64,000 nucleotides of DNA, taken from a virus. A model generated the notes under the pieces. It saw only the letters and a program-made list of their open reading frames with translations, did no database searches and had not been told where the DNA came from. The DNA lies in the IMG/VR virus record IMGVR_UViG_3300017706_001340, positions 1 through 64,000 of that record; one strand, given 5' to 3'. The stretch's first letter is position 1, and every line of letters starts with the position of its first letter. The translations under genes and the position numbers were made by a program. This document shows, piece after piece, positions 41,723 to 49,660 of this stretch.

Positions 41723-42436
41723 ATGGAAAAGTGTATTGTACCGATCAGTGGAGGTTTAGACTCAACAACCATCTTATACATGGCCAAAGCAAGAAACATG
41801 CAAATACATGCAGTTAGTTTCAATTACGGTCAACGACACATGGACAGTGAATTAGCGTGTGCACAACATCATGTGAATAAAGTGGGTGTGGAGAGTTGGA
41901 AAGTTCTAGATATCACCTTCTTCAAGGAAATTGCAAACACGAGCTCATTGACAAATAGCGATATAGATGTTGCTGATGCACGTGATGTTGTGGGTGATCC
42001 TCAGACAGTTAATTATGTCCCAAACCGCAACATGATGATGTTGAGTATATGTGCTGCATATGCTGAAAGTCTTCAAGCTGAAACTGTGTTTCACGGAGCT
42101 GCTCTTGTTGATAGCCAGGCTGGTTTCTGGGATGGTAGTGTAGAGTTCTTAGAGTATATAAACAATCTACTGTCCTTGAATCGCCGAGATCGAGTCAAGG
42201 TGGAGTGTCCTTTGATTGAGCTATCTAAAGAGCAAATTATACACAAGGCTGTGTCACTTGGAGTTGATGTCTCTAAAACATGGACGTGTTACAGAGGTGG
42301 CGAACGACCATGTGGTTATTGTACGGCTTGTAGTTCTCGTATCGCTGGATTCATGTCTGCTGGCTATATAGATCCATTGGATTATCAGAGAACAGACATA
42401 CCATGGAGTGGTCAGCAACCAATATCAGCACTATAG
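41723..42436 (+). CDS. queC: 7-cyano-7-deazaguanine synthase QueC
   Basis: 237 aa from the ATG at 41723. PP-loop SGGLDSTT at residues 9-16, SFNYGQRHMDSEL, NYVPNRNMMMLSICAAYAES, FHGAALVDSQAGFWDGS and the zinc site TCYRGGERPCGYCTACSSR are all characteristic. It turns CDG into preQ0 using ATP and ammonia. Directly followed, 3 nt later, by a class-II glutamine amidotransferase. It completes a four-enzyme preQ0 pathway in the window. Confidence 0.9.
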   Translation: MEKCIVPISGGLDSTTILYMAKARNMQIHAVSFNYGQRHMDSELACAQHHVNKVGVESWKVLDITFFKEIANTSSLTNSDIDVADARDVVGDPQTVNYVPNRNMMMLSICAAYAESLQAETVFHGAALVDSQAGFWDGSVEFLEYINNLLSLNRRDRVKVECPLIELSKEQIIHKAVSLGVDVSKTWTCYRGGERPCGYCTACSSRIAGFMSAGYIDPLDYQRTDIPWSGQQPISAL

Positions 42437-42439
42437 TAT

Positions 42440-43165
42440 ATGTGTGGTATATTTGGTAGTTTCAACTTCCGGCGGTTCGAACAGCTGTACGAAGCAAACC
42501 GGAAGCGTGGTGACTTTGCGGTTGGTACGATGTATATAACTAAAAATGCATCCCCAGGTATGGCGAAAAATACCTGGTTGAGAAAGAAGCAAGGTATAGT
42601 TGATCTCACTAGTCATTATTCTTTTAAGAATGATTACGATCAATACCTGGGTCACACACAAGCACCAACAAGTATTAACCGTGAATTTAGTCCGGAGACA
42701 ACACATCCATTTGATAGTATACATTATCAAGTAGCACATAACGGTGTACTGAGCAACCATAAGCAGCTTGGAGAGGATCTACTAGACGCGTGGTGGAGGG
42801 ACGATTGTGTTGATAGTGAGATCATACCAGGATTATTATCCGTCAATGTTGAGTTTGATGAAGATATCATATTGAGCTATCAAAATGATACCGGAAAAAC
42901 TGAGGATGTGTTGACAGTTGAGAAAACATGCAGCATGCTGAAGGGTACATTTGGTTTGTGGGTGTACAGTAAACTAACAGGTGATACATTTATCGTTCGC
43001 AACGGTTGCACGTTATTTGGAAACATTGAATCTGGTGATTTTAGTAGTGTGCCTATCGCTGGTATTTGTGAAGAACCTCTGAAGGAAGGTGTAGTGTACT
43101 GCGTGACATGTGAAGGGTTAACAGAGTGTGGAGAGTTCGAATCAAGTAGTCCATTTTTTTTATGA
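42440..43165 (+). CDS. Class-II glutamine amidotransferase, possible split GAT partner of QueC
   Basis: 241 aa. N-terminal MCGIFGSF gives the Ntn nucleophile Cys, YLGHTQAPTS the Arg/His-type loop, and YQVAHNGVLSNHKQ the Asn-Gly pair of GATase II domains. No synthetase domain is attached. In archaea and some phages a GAT domain fused to QueC makes archaeosine-type bases from preQ0; here the two are separate adjacent genes. Alternatively it may supply ammonia to another amide-forming enzyme. The role in DNA modification is inference. Confidence 0.75.
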   Translation: MCGIFGSFNFRRFEQLYEANRKRGDFAVGTMYITKNASPGMAKNTWLRKKQGIVDLTSHYSFKNDYDQYLGHTQAPTSINREFSPETTHPFDSIHYQVAHNGVLSNHKQLGEDLLDAWWRDDCVDSEIIPGLLSVNVEFDEDIILSYQNDTGKTEDVLTVEKTCSMLKGTFGLWVYSKLTGDTFIVRNGCTLFGNIESGDFSSVPIAGICEEPLKEGVVYCVTCEGLTECGEFESSSPFFL

Positions 43166-43845
43166 ATAAGAACAAGAAAATTTTAATTGTAACATGCTCG
43201 AAAGATGACGGTAAAAAGTCACAGCTAGTCCAATCACTAGATGCAATACGAGATGACATATCATTAATAATAAACGCAAACAACAAGGCAGGATTGTCAG
43301 AAACTTACAACAGACAGCTAAAGCCGGAAAATCTCATAAAGCATGACATTGTGTTATTTGTACATGATGATGTGTTCATTGATGATGTCAAGCTAAGAGG
43401 TAAATTGTATGTAGCGATGGAGTCATTAAAGTATGATATTGTAGGTCTAGCTGGTGCTAGTAAGATGAAGATAGGAAACCCGGCGTTATGGCATCAAATG
43501 TCGCCCCGGGAATCATGGAGCGGTGCCGTGTCACACCCTGTAGGTGATAAGCAATTGAATATAACTAGTTTCGGACCATGGCCAGCAAGATGTTTAGTAT
43601 TGGACGGATTGTTTCTTGCAGTCAACTTGGCGAGAGTATTGGAGATTGGATGGAGATTTAACGAAGATTATAAATATCATCATTATGATATAGCTAGTTG
43701 TTTAGATGCGAACAAAGTTAAGCTCAAGATGGGAACATATCCAATCAATGTGACTCACAGCAGCCCCGGACTGAGAGACATCAACGACGAATCATTCCAA
43801 AGATCACAACAAACATTTATACGTAATTATTCAGATGTCAGTTAA
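43162..43845 (+). CDS. StrF-like glycosyltransferase (GT-A)
   Basis: 227 aa with ATGA overlap to the amidotransferase. ISLIINANNKAGLSETYNRQ and HDIVLFVHDDVFIDD are typical of StrF-domain GT2-like proteins (N-K-G-L...YN and HDDxxxD). IVGLAGASKM and VLDGLFLAVN follow. Its place in the queC-GAT transcript just before helicase gp41 is unusual and may link it to base modification, for instance glycosylation of a modified base; that is speculative. Confidence 0.65.
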   Translation: MNKNKKILIVTCSKDDGKKSQLVQSLDAIRDDISLIINANNKAGLSETYNRQLKPENLIKHDIVLFVHDDVFIDDVKLRGKLYVAMESLKYDIVGLAGASKMKIGNPALWHQMSPRESWSGAVSHPVGDKQLNITSFGPWPARCLVLDGLFLAVNLARVLEIGWRFNEDYKYHHYDIASCLDANKVKLKMGTYPINVTHSSPGLRDINDESFQRSQQTFIRNYSDVS

Positions 43846-45163
43846 TCAATTAGATAGTGAGTTCTATGAAACGATCATCGCATACAACATGTTGTTGGAT
43901 GAACCATATCTCGCGAGTATAATTGACCATCTTGATGAAAGATTCTTCGAGAATAAAAATATAGCTAATATTGTTAAGATAATAACAGAGTTTTATAATC
44001 GCAGAAGTGTTGCTCCGACACTGACTGAGATCAAGAGCTATCTTATCGATGATAAACTCAAGATGAGTTTCAAATCTGTTGTTAGTATGTTTGATGAGAT
44101 TGATAAGAACTTTAATAAGACTGAATTGTATGAAAACACAGAGAAATTTTTAAAAGAAAAGTCTGTGTACCATACACTATTAGAGGTCGCAGATCAAACA
44201 GGTGATGAGATGAACACTGGTGAGATACTACATAAATTTGAGAAAGCTTGTAGTGTGACATTAGCCGCTGATTTAGGTTTAGATTATATTGATGAGATAG
44301 ATAGACACATAAACGACTTGAAGACGATCGATAGTACAATCTCATGCGGATGGCCGTGGTTGGATAGAAAAATGGATGGTGGTTTCTTGGAACAAGGTCG
44401 AGCAATATATGTTTTCGCTGGTGAGACAAATATCGGTAAGAGTATATTTCTTGGTAACATCGCGAAAAATATTGCCGATCAAGGGAAAACAGTACTGTTG
44501 ATAAGCTTGGAGATGAGTGAGCTGGTTTACGCTAAAAGAATTACTACTAATTTGACACAGATACCAATAAGAGATTTACACTCCCGTACAGATGATATCG
44601 AGTCAGCGGTAAAACAATACAAACAACGTAACAGTAAATCCAAAGTCATCGTAAAGGAGTTTCCTCCGAGTACAGTAACATGCAAGCATCTCAAGGGATA
44701 TATAAAAAAATTAACTGACCGAGGTGTGAAGTTAGATGCTATTGTGGTAGATTACGTAAATTTACTTAAAAGTGACCTAGGTACAAACAGCTATGAGCGG
44801 ATAAAATATGCTACTGAAGAACTGCGAGCTTTAAGTTATGTGTTTGAGTGTCCCGTCATAACAGCAACACAATTGAATCGCTCTGGTTATAGTGAGGTCA
44901 ATCCAGGGTTGGATACCGTTGGAGAGAGTTATGGTTTAGCAGCAACAGCAGATGCAATCTTTAGTATATGGAGAGAGGAAGAAGATATTGAAGCTGGTGT
45001 ACTAAAATTAGGAGTCATGAAGAATAGATTTGGTGAGAATTACGGTAGTGTCATAATGGAGATTGATTACGATACATTGACACTAAAGGAAGCTAGTGAA
45101 CAGGTACAAAATATCGACATGACAGACACGATAAACAGCCTGGATCTACTCAATAACAGTTGA
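43835..45163 (+). CDS. 41: Replicative DNA helicase gp41 (DnaB-like)
   Basis: 442 aa. GWPWLDRKMDGGFLEQGRAI, Walker A VFAGETNIGKSIF near residue 190-202, VLLISLEMSELVYAKR, and VDYVNLLKSDLG with Walker B are gp41/DnaB motifs; ATQLNRSGY is equivalent to the ATQxNR motif. The ring helicase of the T4 replisome. Overlaps the previous gene by 11 nt. Confidence 0.95.
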   Translation: MSVNQLDSEFYETIIAYNMLLDEPYLASIIDHLDERFFENKNIANIVKIITEFYNRRSVAPTLTEIKSYLIDDKLKMSFKSVVSMFDEIDKNFNKTELYENTEKFLKEKSVYHTLLEVADQTGDEMNTGEILHKFEKACSVTLAADLGLDYIDEIDRHINDLKTIDSTISCGWPWLDRKMDGGFLEQGRAIYVFAGETNIGKSIFLGNIAKNIADQGKTVLLISLEMSELVYAKRITTNLTQIPIRDLHSRTDDIESAVKQYKQRNSKSKVIVKEFPPSTVTCKHLKGYIKKLTDRGVKLDAIVVDYVNLLKSDLGTNSYERIKYATEELRALSYVFECPVITATQLNRSGYSEVNPGLDTVGESYGLAATADAIFSIWREEEDIEAGVLKLGVMKNRFGENYGSVIMEIDYDTLTLKEASEQVQNIDMTDTINSLDLLNNS

Positions 45164-45179
45164 TTGTTTTTTTACTGTT

Positions 45180-45187
45180 AATAAATA
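45180..45187 (+). promoter_or_regulatory. Late-like box AATAAATA, 9 nt before GTG at 45197
   Basis: AATAAATA followed by 9 AT-rich nt; spacing larger than the 4-6 nt class. Confidence 0.4.
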
Positions 45188-45196
45188 AATTAAATA

Positions 45197-46096
45197 GTGA
45201 AAAAGATAGCTGTATTTACTGATTGCGACCTGGATGGACTTAGCTGTATGTCTGTTTTCCGATGGTTTACAAACACAAAGATGGATCACCAGATATGTTC
45301 TCAATCCAACTTCAGAAAAACATTTACCCGATGGTGTCAGAGAAATCGACCAGAGACGTTTGATAAGATTTACATCTTTGATCTTGATGTGTCACAATCT
45401 AATATTGACCTTGTTGATCATCATAATTTCACTATAATAGATCACCATGACACACATGTGGCTAACAAGGATAAGTATAAAAATGCAAGTGTGATATTGA
45501 AGGACTATAGTAGTTGTTGTAAGCTGATATATCACCTCATGGTCAAGAAGTATCCAGATAAAGTTTTAGATGATACTCAACGATTATTAGTTCTACTAGC
45601 AGATGATTATGATAGTTATGAGTTGAAATTAAAAGACTCGTATAGTCTGAATGTGATTGTGTGGAATTATGTTGGAGATAGAGCAGAACAATTTCAACGA
45701 GATTTTGGTGACGGATTCAAGGGATTTAACGAATCACACTTGAACATGATACACTTGAACAACAAACAGGTCAATCGCATATTGTCGGAGCTTGAGATAT
45801 ACAGTGGAGAGATACCTATAAATGGTAGAATGTATAAAATATATGCCACGATGGCAGACAAGAGTCTGAACGAGGTAGCACACCATGTAATCAACAGCTA
45901 TGATTGTGAGATTTGTTTGGTGATGAATTTGAGAACAAAAAGGGTTAGCTTCAGAAAGAATAAAGAAAAAATTCCAGACCTGGATTTAGGTAAGCTGGCT
46001 CAAAACATTGCAGAAGGTGGAGGTCATGTACATTCATCCGGAGGGCAAATAACAGATAATATTTTAACAGTAACAAAAATGTTACAACCAGTATAA
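45197..46096 (+). CDS. DHH/DHHA1 phosphoesterase
   Basis: 299 aa from a GTG start. TDCDLDGLSCM at residues 8-18, a central FDLDVSQ, DHHDTH at about residue 83 and a C-terminal GGGHVHSSGGQI (DHHA1 glycine motif) mark a DHH-family protein, which includes RecJ and nanoRNases. It lies between gp41 and gp32 and could degrade short nucleic acids or act as a 5'-exonuclease; the size fits oligo-RNase/NrnA-like forms. Confidence 0.8.
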   Translation: MKKIAVFTDCDLDGLSCMSVFRWFTNTKMDHQICSQSNFRKTFTRWCQRNRPETFDKIYIFDLDVSQSNIDLVDHHNFTIIDHHDTHVANKDKYKNASVILKDYSSCCKLIYHLMVKKYPDKVLDDTQRLLVLLADDYDSYELKLKDSYSLNVIVWNYVGDRAEQFQRDFGDGFKGFNESHLNMIHLNNKQVNRILSELEIYSGEIPINGRMYKIYATMADKSLNEVAHHVINSYDCEICLVMNLRTKRVSFRKNKEKIPDLDLGKLAQNIAEGGGHVHSSGGQITDNILTVTKMLQPV

Positions 46097-46407
46097 TGGC
46101 ATCTTATATTAAAGGTTCAATCTCTCAAACAGATCCTGTTGAGGTAGCGTATGAAAATGAGTATGTACATTTGTTCTTAAGCTTTTGCTCGTATGTATGT
46201 ATTGTTAAAAATAAGAAGTTAAACCTACCTAACATATTTTTGTGTCTGTTGAGAGAACCGGAGTTGAGAGATATATTCAAGATGCTCGTCGATGTGGAGA
46301 CTGATTATGATGTGCTGAAGTGTTTTCTTGATCATGACCCGACCTTACATCGCTCAAAATATATTCGCAATTTCTTGATACAAAATCCGACTCTAAATGT
46401 TAAATGA
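46096..46407 (+). CDS. Hypothetical protein downstream of DHH phosphoesterase
   Basis: 103 aa with TAATG overlap. Helical (YVHLFLSFCSYVCIVKNKKL; NIFLCLLREPELRDIFKMLV). No family recognised. The replication-gene context suggests a role with gp41 or gp32, but helicase-loader gp59 similarity was not seen. Confidence 0.5.
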   Translation: MASYIKGSISQTDPVEVAYENEYVHLFLSFCSYVCIVKNKKLNLPNIFLCLLREPELRDIFKMLVDVETDYDVLKCFLDHDPTLHRSKYIRNFLIQNPTLNVK

Positions 46408-46745
46408 CAGAATTAGAGAAGAGAATATATAACTGTTGGTTAGCGACTACGAGATCAAAAACAAACAAACCATTTAAGCTGCGTAAAAAGTGGGATGGTT
46501 TTGAGGATAAGATTGAATACAATTATGTAAAAAAAGTTGCATCTATACTTAAGAGATACGATAATATTAATATTGATGATTGGTTCAACGCACCTTATGA
46601 CTTATACCCTGAACAACATGTTGCATACGACTTGCAATTTTACAGCACTATGAAAGCATTCGCATGCTACAGAATCAACAAACAAAAAACAGAAAAACTA
46701 ACACACGACGAATTCTATAAAACGATTAAAAAAACAAGTTGCTAA
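46404..46745 (+). CDS. Hypothetical protein between gp41 and gp32 genes
   Basis: 113 aa, ATGA overlap. RIYNCWLATTRSKTNKPFKL then RKKWDGFE at the start and INIDDWFNAPYDLYPEQHVA, YSTMKAFACYRINKQK later. I recall similar proteins in marine T4-like phages (xxRxxKxKPFKxRxxF...WFxAPY) but no function. Position before gp32 makes a helicase-loading role (gp59-like) conceivable only by context. Confidence 0.55.
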   Translation: MTELEKRIYNCWLATTRSKTNKPFKLRKKWDGFEDKIEYNYVKKVASILKRYDNINIDDWFNAPYDLYPEQHVAYDLQFYSTMKAFACYRINKQKTEKLTHDEFYKTIKKTSC

Positions 46746-46754
46746 AGAGACAAA

Positions 46755-46760
46755 TATAAT
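46755..46760 (+). promoter_or_regulatory. Possible -10 box TATAAT upstream of gp32
   Basis: TATAAT 15 nt before the ATG at 46776. No convincing -35 box. Confidence 0.35.
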
Positions 46761-46775
46761 ATAAAATAAATTAAA

Positions 46776-47660
46776 ATGAGTACATTCACAAAATCCATGT
46801 TCGCGAGTATCAAAGATGCTCTAACAAAAGAAGGTAGTAGTAATAAGACTGCAGATATAATGAGAACCAAACCAGGTAATTCATATGAGGTAAGATTATT
46901 ACCTAACGTTGAAGATCCAAGTAAGACCTTTTATCATTACTTTAGTCATGGTTGGACTAGTTTCAGTACTGGTCAGTATGTCTCAGCATTGAGTCCTATG
47001 ACTTGGGGTGATAGAGATCCAATTTCTGAATACAGGCTCAAAGTTTATAGAGGTGGTTCTCCGGAAGAAAAGGCTAAGTCGGATTCAATCTTCCGGAGAG
47101 AGAATTGGCTAGTTAATGCGTATGTTGTGAATGATCCTGATGATCCTGAGAACAATGATACAGTGAAAATTTTGCGCTTTGGTAAACAATTACATAAGAT
47201 CATCATGGAGGGTATTACTGGTGAGGATTCAGATCAGTTCGGTGAGAAAATTTTTGATCTATCTAGCAGTGGTTGTACATTCAGAGTGAGGTGTGAGAAG
47301 CAGGGTGATTATCCTACATATGTATCAAGTAAATTCTTGATGCCTGCGGAAATACCTGGCATGACTGACTCGAGAATTAAAGATGTGTATGATAGCTGCC
47401 ACACGCTTGATGATACGTTCAGATCAAAAACATATGAAGAGTTGAAGCAGATGTTAGATGAACATTTTCATTGTAAGGATCCTAGTGCAGTGGAAGATTC
47501 TCCAACAGTCACAGTCCCGTCGAGTGTCAGAGAGGATACTGATACAGAGGAAGAGGTTCCTATGGATTTTGGTGATAAATCGTCAAAATCATCTAATGAT
47601 GATGACCCACTTGAAGACGATAAGGTCAAGGAGTTGTTAGCTGGTTTAGATGATGTCTAA
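46776..47660 (+). CDS. 32: Single-stranded DNA-binding protein gp32
   Basis: 294 aa (T4: 301). The N-terminal basic cooperativity region, SYEVRLLPNVEDPSKTFYHY, then an OB-fold-like core with YVSALSPMTWGDRDPISEYR, and an acidic tail ending KSSNDDDPLEDDKVKELLAG. T4's zinc ligands are not all evident (one HFHCKD late). Coats ssDNA during replication and recombination; the acidic tail binds partners. Ends 11 nt inside the next gene. Confidence 0.9.
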   Translation: MSTFTKSMFASIKDALTKEGSSNKTADIMRTKPGNSYEVRLLPNVEDPSKTFYHYFSHGWTSFSTGQYVSALSPMTWGDRDPISEYRLKVYRGGSPEEKAKSDSIFRRENWLVNAYVVNDPDDPENNDTVKILRFGKQLHKIIMEGITGEDSDQFGEKIFDLSSSGCTFRVRCEKQGDYPTYVSSKFLMPAEIPGMTDSRIKDVYDSCHTLDDTFRSKTYEELKQMLDEHFHCKDPSAVEDSPTVTVPSSVREDTDTEEEVPMDFGDKSSKSSNDDDPLEDDKVKELLAGLDDV

Positions 47661-48228
47661 TACTGAAGAACAGTCAAATCCATACAATTATAGGGATCAT
47701 GAGAATGAATCCCCGATGGGTAGAGATGATGTATTGGCGGTTGCTAGTTTGTTTGGTCAGGTCGCTGGTTCTCTGAGTGAGATTGATAAAAATAATGTTG
47801 GTAGTGAGAGTGTGAATATAAAGGCAAAAAAAATTGACCCAAAAACAGCACTAAAGAATTACACTAATAGTGCAGTCGGTCAAACAACACCTCTACCAGC
47901 ACATCAACCGATATCAATACCAACTGAACCACAACAGCATGTTCAACAGGCTCAACCAGTCCAACAACCCCTACCAGTCATAACACAACAACATGTTGAT
48001 ACTGAGAATAATCTAGAGCGACGAGTGATCGAACTAGAAAAAATTGTTGAGACGTATCGGAGCATCGTCAAATTTAAGCGTGGTATTAGCTACAACATAA
48101 CAACAAGTAAGATATCTGGTACGTTCAAGGACATGAGTACAATTCTGGACATAATAACAGCAGAACTTGCAAAGCAGACAAAAAGCATTACAATAAAGCT
48201 TAATGACAACACTAAAAATAAGCGATAG
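47653..48228 (+). CDS. Hypothetical protein downstream of gp32
   Basis: 191 aa (ATG at 47653; another ATG directly before at 47650). RDDVLAVASLFGQVAGSLSE is a helical start, then a Pro/Gln linker (PTEPQQHVQQAQPVQQPLPV), then a coiled coil (ENNLERRVIELEKIVETYRS) and a basic end. Coiled coil and place suggest a replication-complex protein; no family recognised. Overlaps gp45 by 26 nt. Confidence 0.55.
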   Translation: MSNTEEQSNPYNYRDHENESPMGRDDVLAVASLFGQVAGSLSEIDKNNVGSESVNIKAKKIDPKTALKNYTNSAVGQTTPLPAHQPISIPTEPQQHVQQAQPVQQPLPVITQQHVDTENNLERRVIELEKIVETYRSIVKFKRGISYNITTSKISGTFKDMSTILDIITAELAKQTKSITIKLNDNTKNKR

Positions 48229-48940
48229 AGCAACATTTATAAATAACTTCCTCTCACCTATAGGTAAACTGACTGAGAATACAGTCGTGAAAGTGAGAGA
48301 ACAAGAACTAGCTGCCGTTAGCTCGAGTAGTGACGGTACATTGATTGTGAATTGCTCCTTACCACAGCAAAACAGTGTATCGGATACGTTATTCCTGAAC
48401 ATACCTGACATCAATAAGTTGATAAAGGTGTTAGGTTGTGTTGAATCAGAAGAGATTGAACTGTTGTACAACAATAACAACTTAGAGTACAAGTCAGCAA
48501 ATGTTGGTTTCAAATATCACCTACTTGAAGATGGTATAATCGATCTACCATCTGTTGATATTAATAAAATACAAGGTATTGATTTTCCATTTAAATTTGA
48601 TGTACAACCAGCAATAATAAATCAGCTGATCAAAGCGAGTACATTCGTGACAGATACTAACAAAATATATTTCCATGTCAATGGTGATTCAGTTGATGCT
48701 ACACTAACCGATAAACAGAGACATAACGTAGATAGTTACACTCAGCAGATATCCGATCAATTCACCGGTGCTCCACTCACAAAGAATCTCGCGATGAACT
48801 TCGAAACAATCCGGATAATCAGTACTTTGAGATTTGACAGTCTGAGCATCCATGTAAATCCGGATTTAAACGTGTTTCTATTTCGTATAAATGTCAAGGG
48901 TTGTAATATAATCATTGTTTCTTCTGGTTACGTGGGATAA
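48203..48940 (+). CDS. 45: Sliding clamp gp45
   Basis: 245 aa. LKISDRATFINNFLSPIGKL, VVKVREQELAAVSSSSDGTL and LFLNIPDINKLIKVLGCVE, then FKYHLLEDGIIDLPSVDINK, DVQPAIINQLIKASTFVTDT and a C-terminal IIVSSGYVG match T4 gp45 family order. It tethers gp43 and acts as the mobile enhancer of late transcription with gp55. Clamp-loader large subunit gp44 is not in the window. Confidence 0.85.
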   Translation: MTTLKISDRATFINNFLSPIGKLTENTVVKVREQELAAVSSSSDGTLIVNCSLPQQNSVSDTLFLNIPDINKLIKVLGCVESEEIELLYNNNNLEYKSANVGFKYHLLEDGIIDLPSVDINKIQGIDFPFKFDVQPAIINQLIKASTFVTDTNKIYFHVNGDSVDATLTDKQRHNVDSYTQQISDQFTGAPLTKNLAMNFETIRIISTLRFDSLSIHVNPDLNVFLFRINVKGCNIIIVSSGYVG

Positions 48941-48949
48941 ATCATATTA

Positions 48950-49279
48950 ATGAAGAATAAAATTTACACATTATCATACTTTAAGAAAAGACTTAAGGAC
49001 TCAGGATACATTGTATGGGATATTATGAATAAGTATGCCATGGAGGATCCAAGGAAGTGGACTGTGCTTGTCAATCCTAGCATTGAGTCAGTATACATAA
49101 CATGTATAGTCAATAGAAATGAGCTAGGTCAACTTCCGGAATTTGAGATAAACGACGGTGGTATGCGGTTTCAGAAAAATTTGACTTTAATGACTAGTAG
49201 TATGGAGGTTATTATAAACTTACTGTCGAGAAAAGGTATTGTGGCGGATGATTCTTTATTGTATAAGAAAGATAAATAA
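48950..49279 (+). CDS. Conserved hypothetical protein
   Basis: 109 aa. NKIYTLSYFKKRLKDSGYIV then DPRKWTVLVNPSIESVYITC and EFEINDGGMRFQKNLTL. I recall a cyanophage protein with the same YFKKRxKDSGY...DPRKWT...FNDGG pattern, function unknown. It is 9 nt after gp45, and so probably in the same transcript. Confidence 0.65.
   Translation: MKNKIYTLSYFKKRLKDSGYIVWDIMNKYAMEDPRKWTVLVNPSIESVYITCIVNRNELGQLPEFEINDGGMRFQKNLTLMTSSMEVIINLLSRKGIVADDSLLYKKDK
49271..49278 (+). promoter_or_regulatory. Late-like box GATAAATA, 7 nt before ATG at 49286
   Basis: GATAAATA at the stop of the previous gene, then AATGTAC and the ATG at 49286. Confidence 0.45.
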
Positions 49280-49285
49280 ATGTAC

Positions 49286-49657
49286 ATGACACAAGAAAAC
49301 GATAAGTCACCTAAAAAACGGCAACCTGGTTCAACCGGTCCACGTAAGAAGAAGACATCAAAATCAAAGACTAATCGTAAGGATGACGAGTACAAGAAAA
49401 AAATACATAATGCCATAAAAGTTAATCTTGACGAATATCTTAAGCAACGTAATATAAATCAAAAGCAGATCACTTCCATCAATGCGATTATTGAGGAACA
49501 CTTGAGTTGCTTTATTTTGGTCGGTTATACTGATGACGGTGAACCTGTCACACTTGTAAATGCTGCAACACAAAAAGATAGTGATTCATTAGGAACCATC
49601 TTACATAAGGTTATTAAAAAATATTCAGATCCTCCAAACAATCTACCACTACTTTAA
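49286..49657 (+). CDS. Conserved hypothetical protein
   Basis: 123 aa from the ATG at 49286 (an ATG at 49280 adds two residues). A basic, Lys-rich N-terminus (KKRQPGSTGPRKKKTSKSKT) precedes a domain with CFILVGYTDDGEPVTLVNAA and DSLGTILHKVIKKY, reminiscent of short marine-phage proteins with GYDxxG and LGTLLxxF patterns. Unknown role. Confidence 0.55.
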   Translation: MTQENDKSPKKRQPGSTGPRKKKTSKSKTNRKDDEYKKKIHNAIKVNLDEYLKQRNINQKQITSINAIIEEHLSCFILVGYTDDGEPVTLVNAATQKDSDSLGTILHKVIKKYSDPPNNLPLL

Positions 49658-49660
49658 GTA

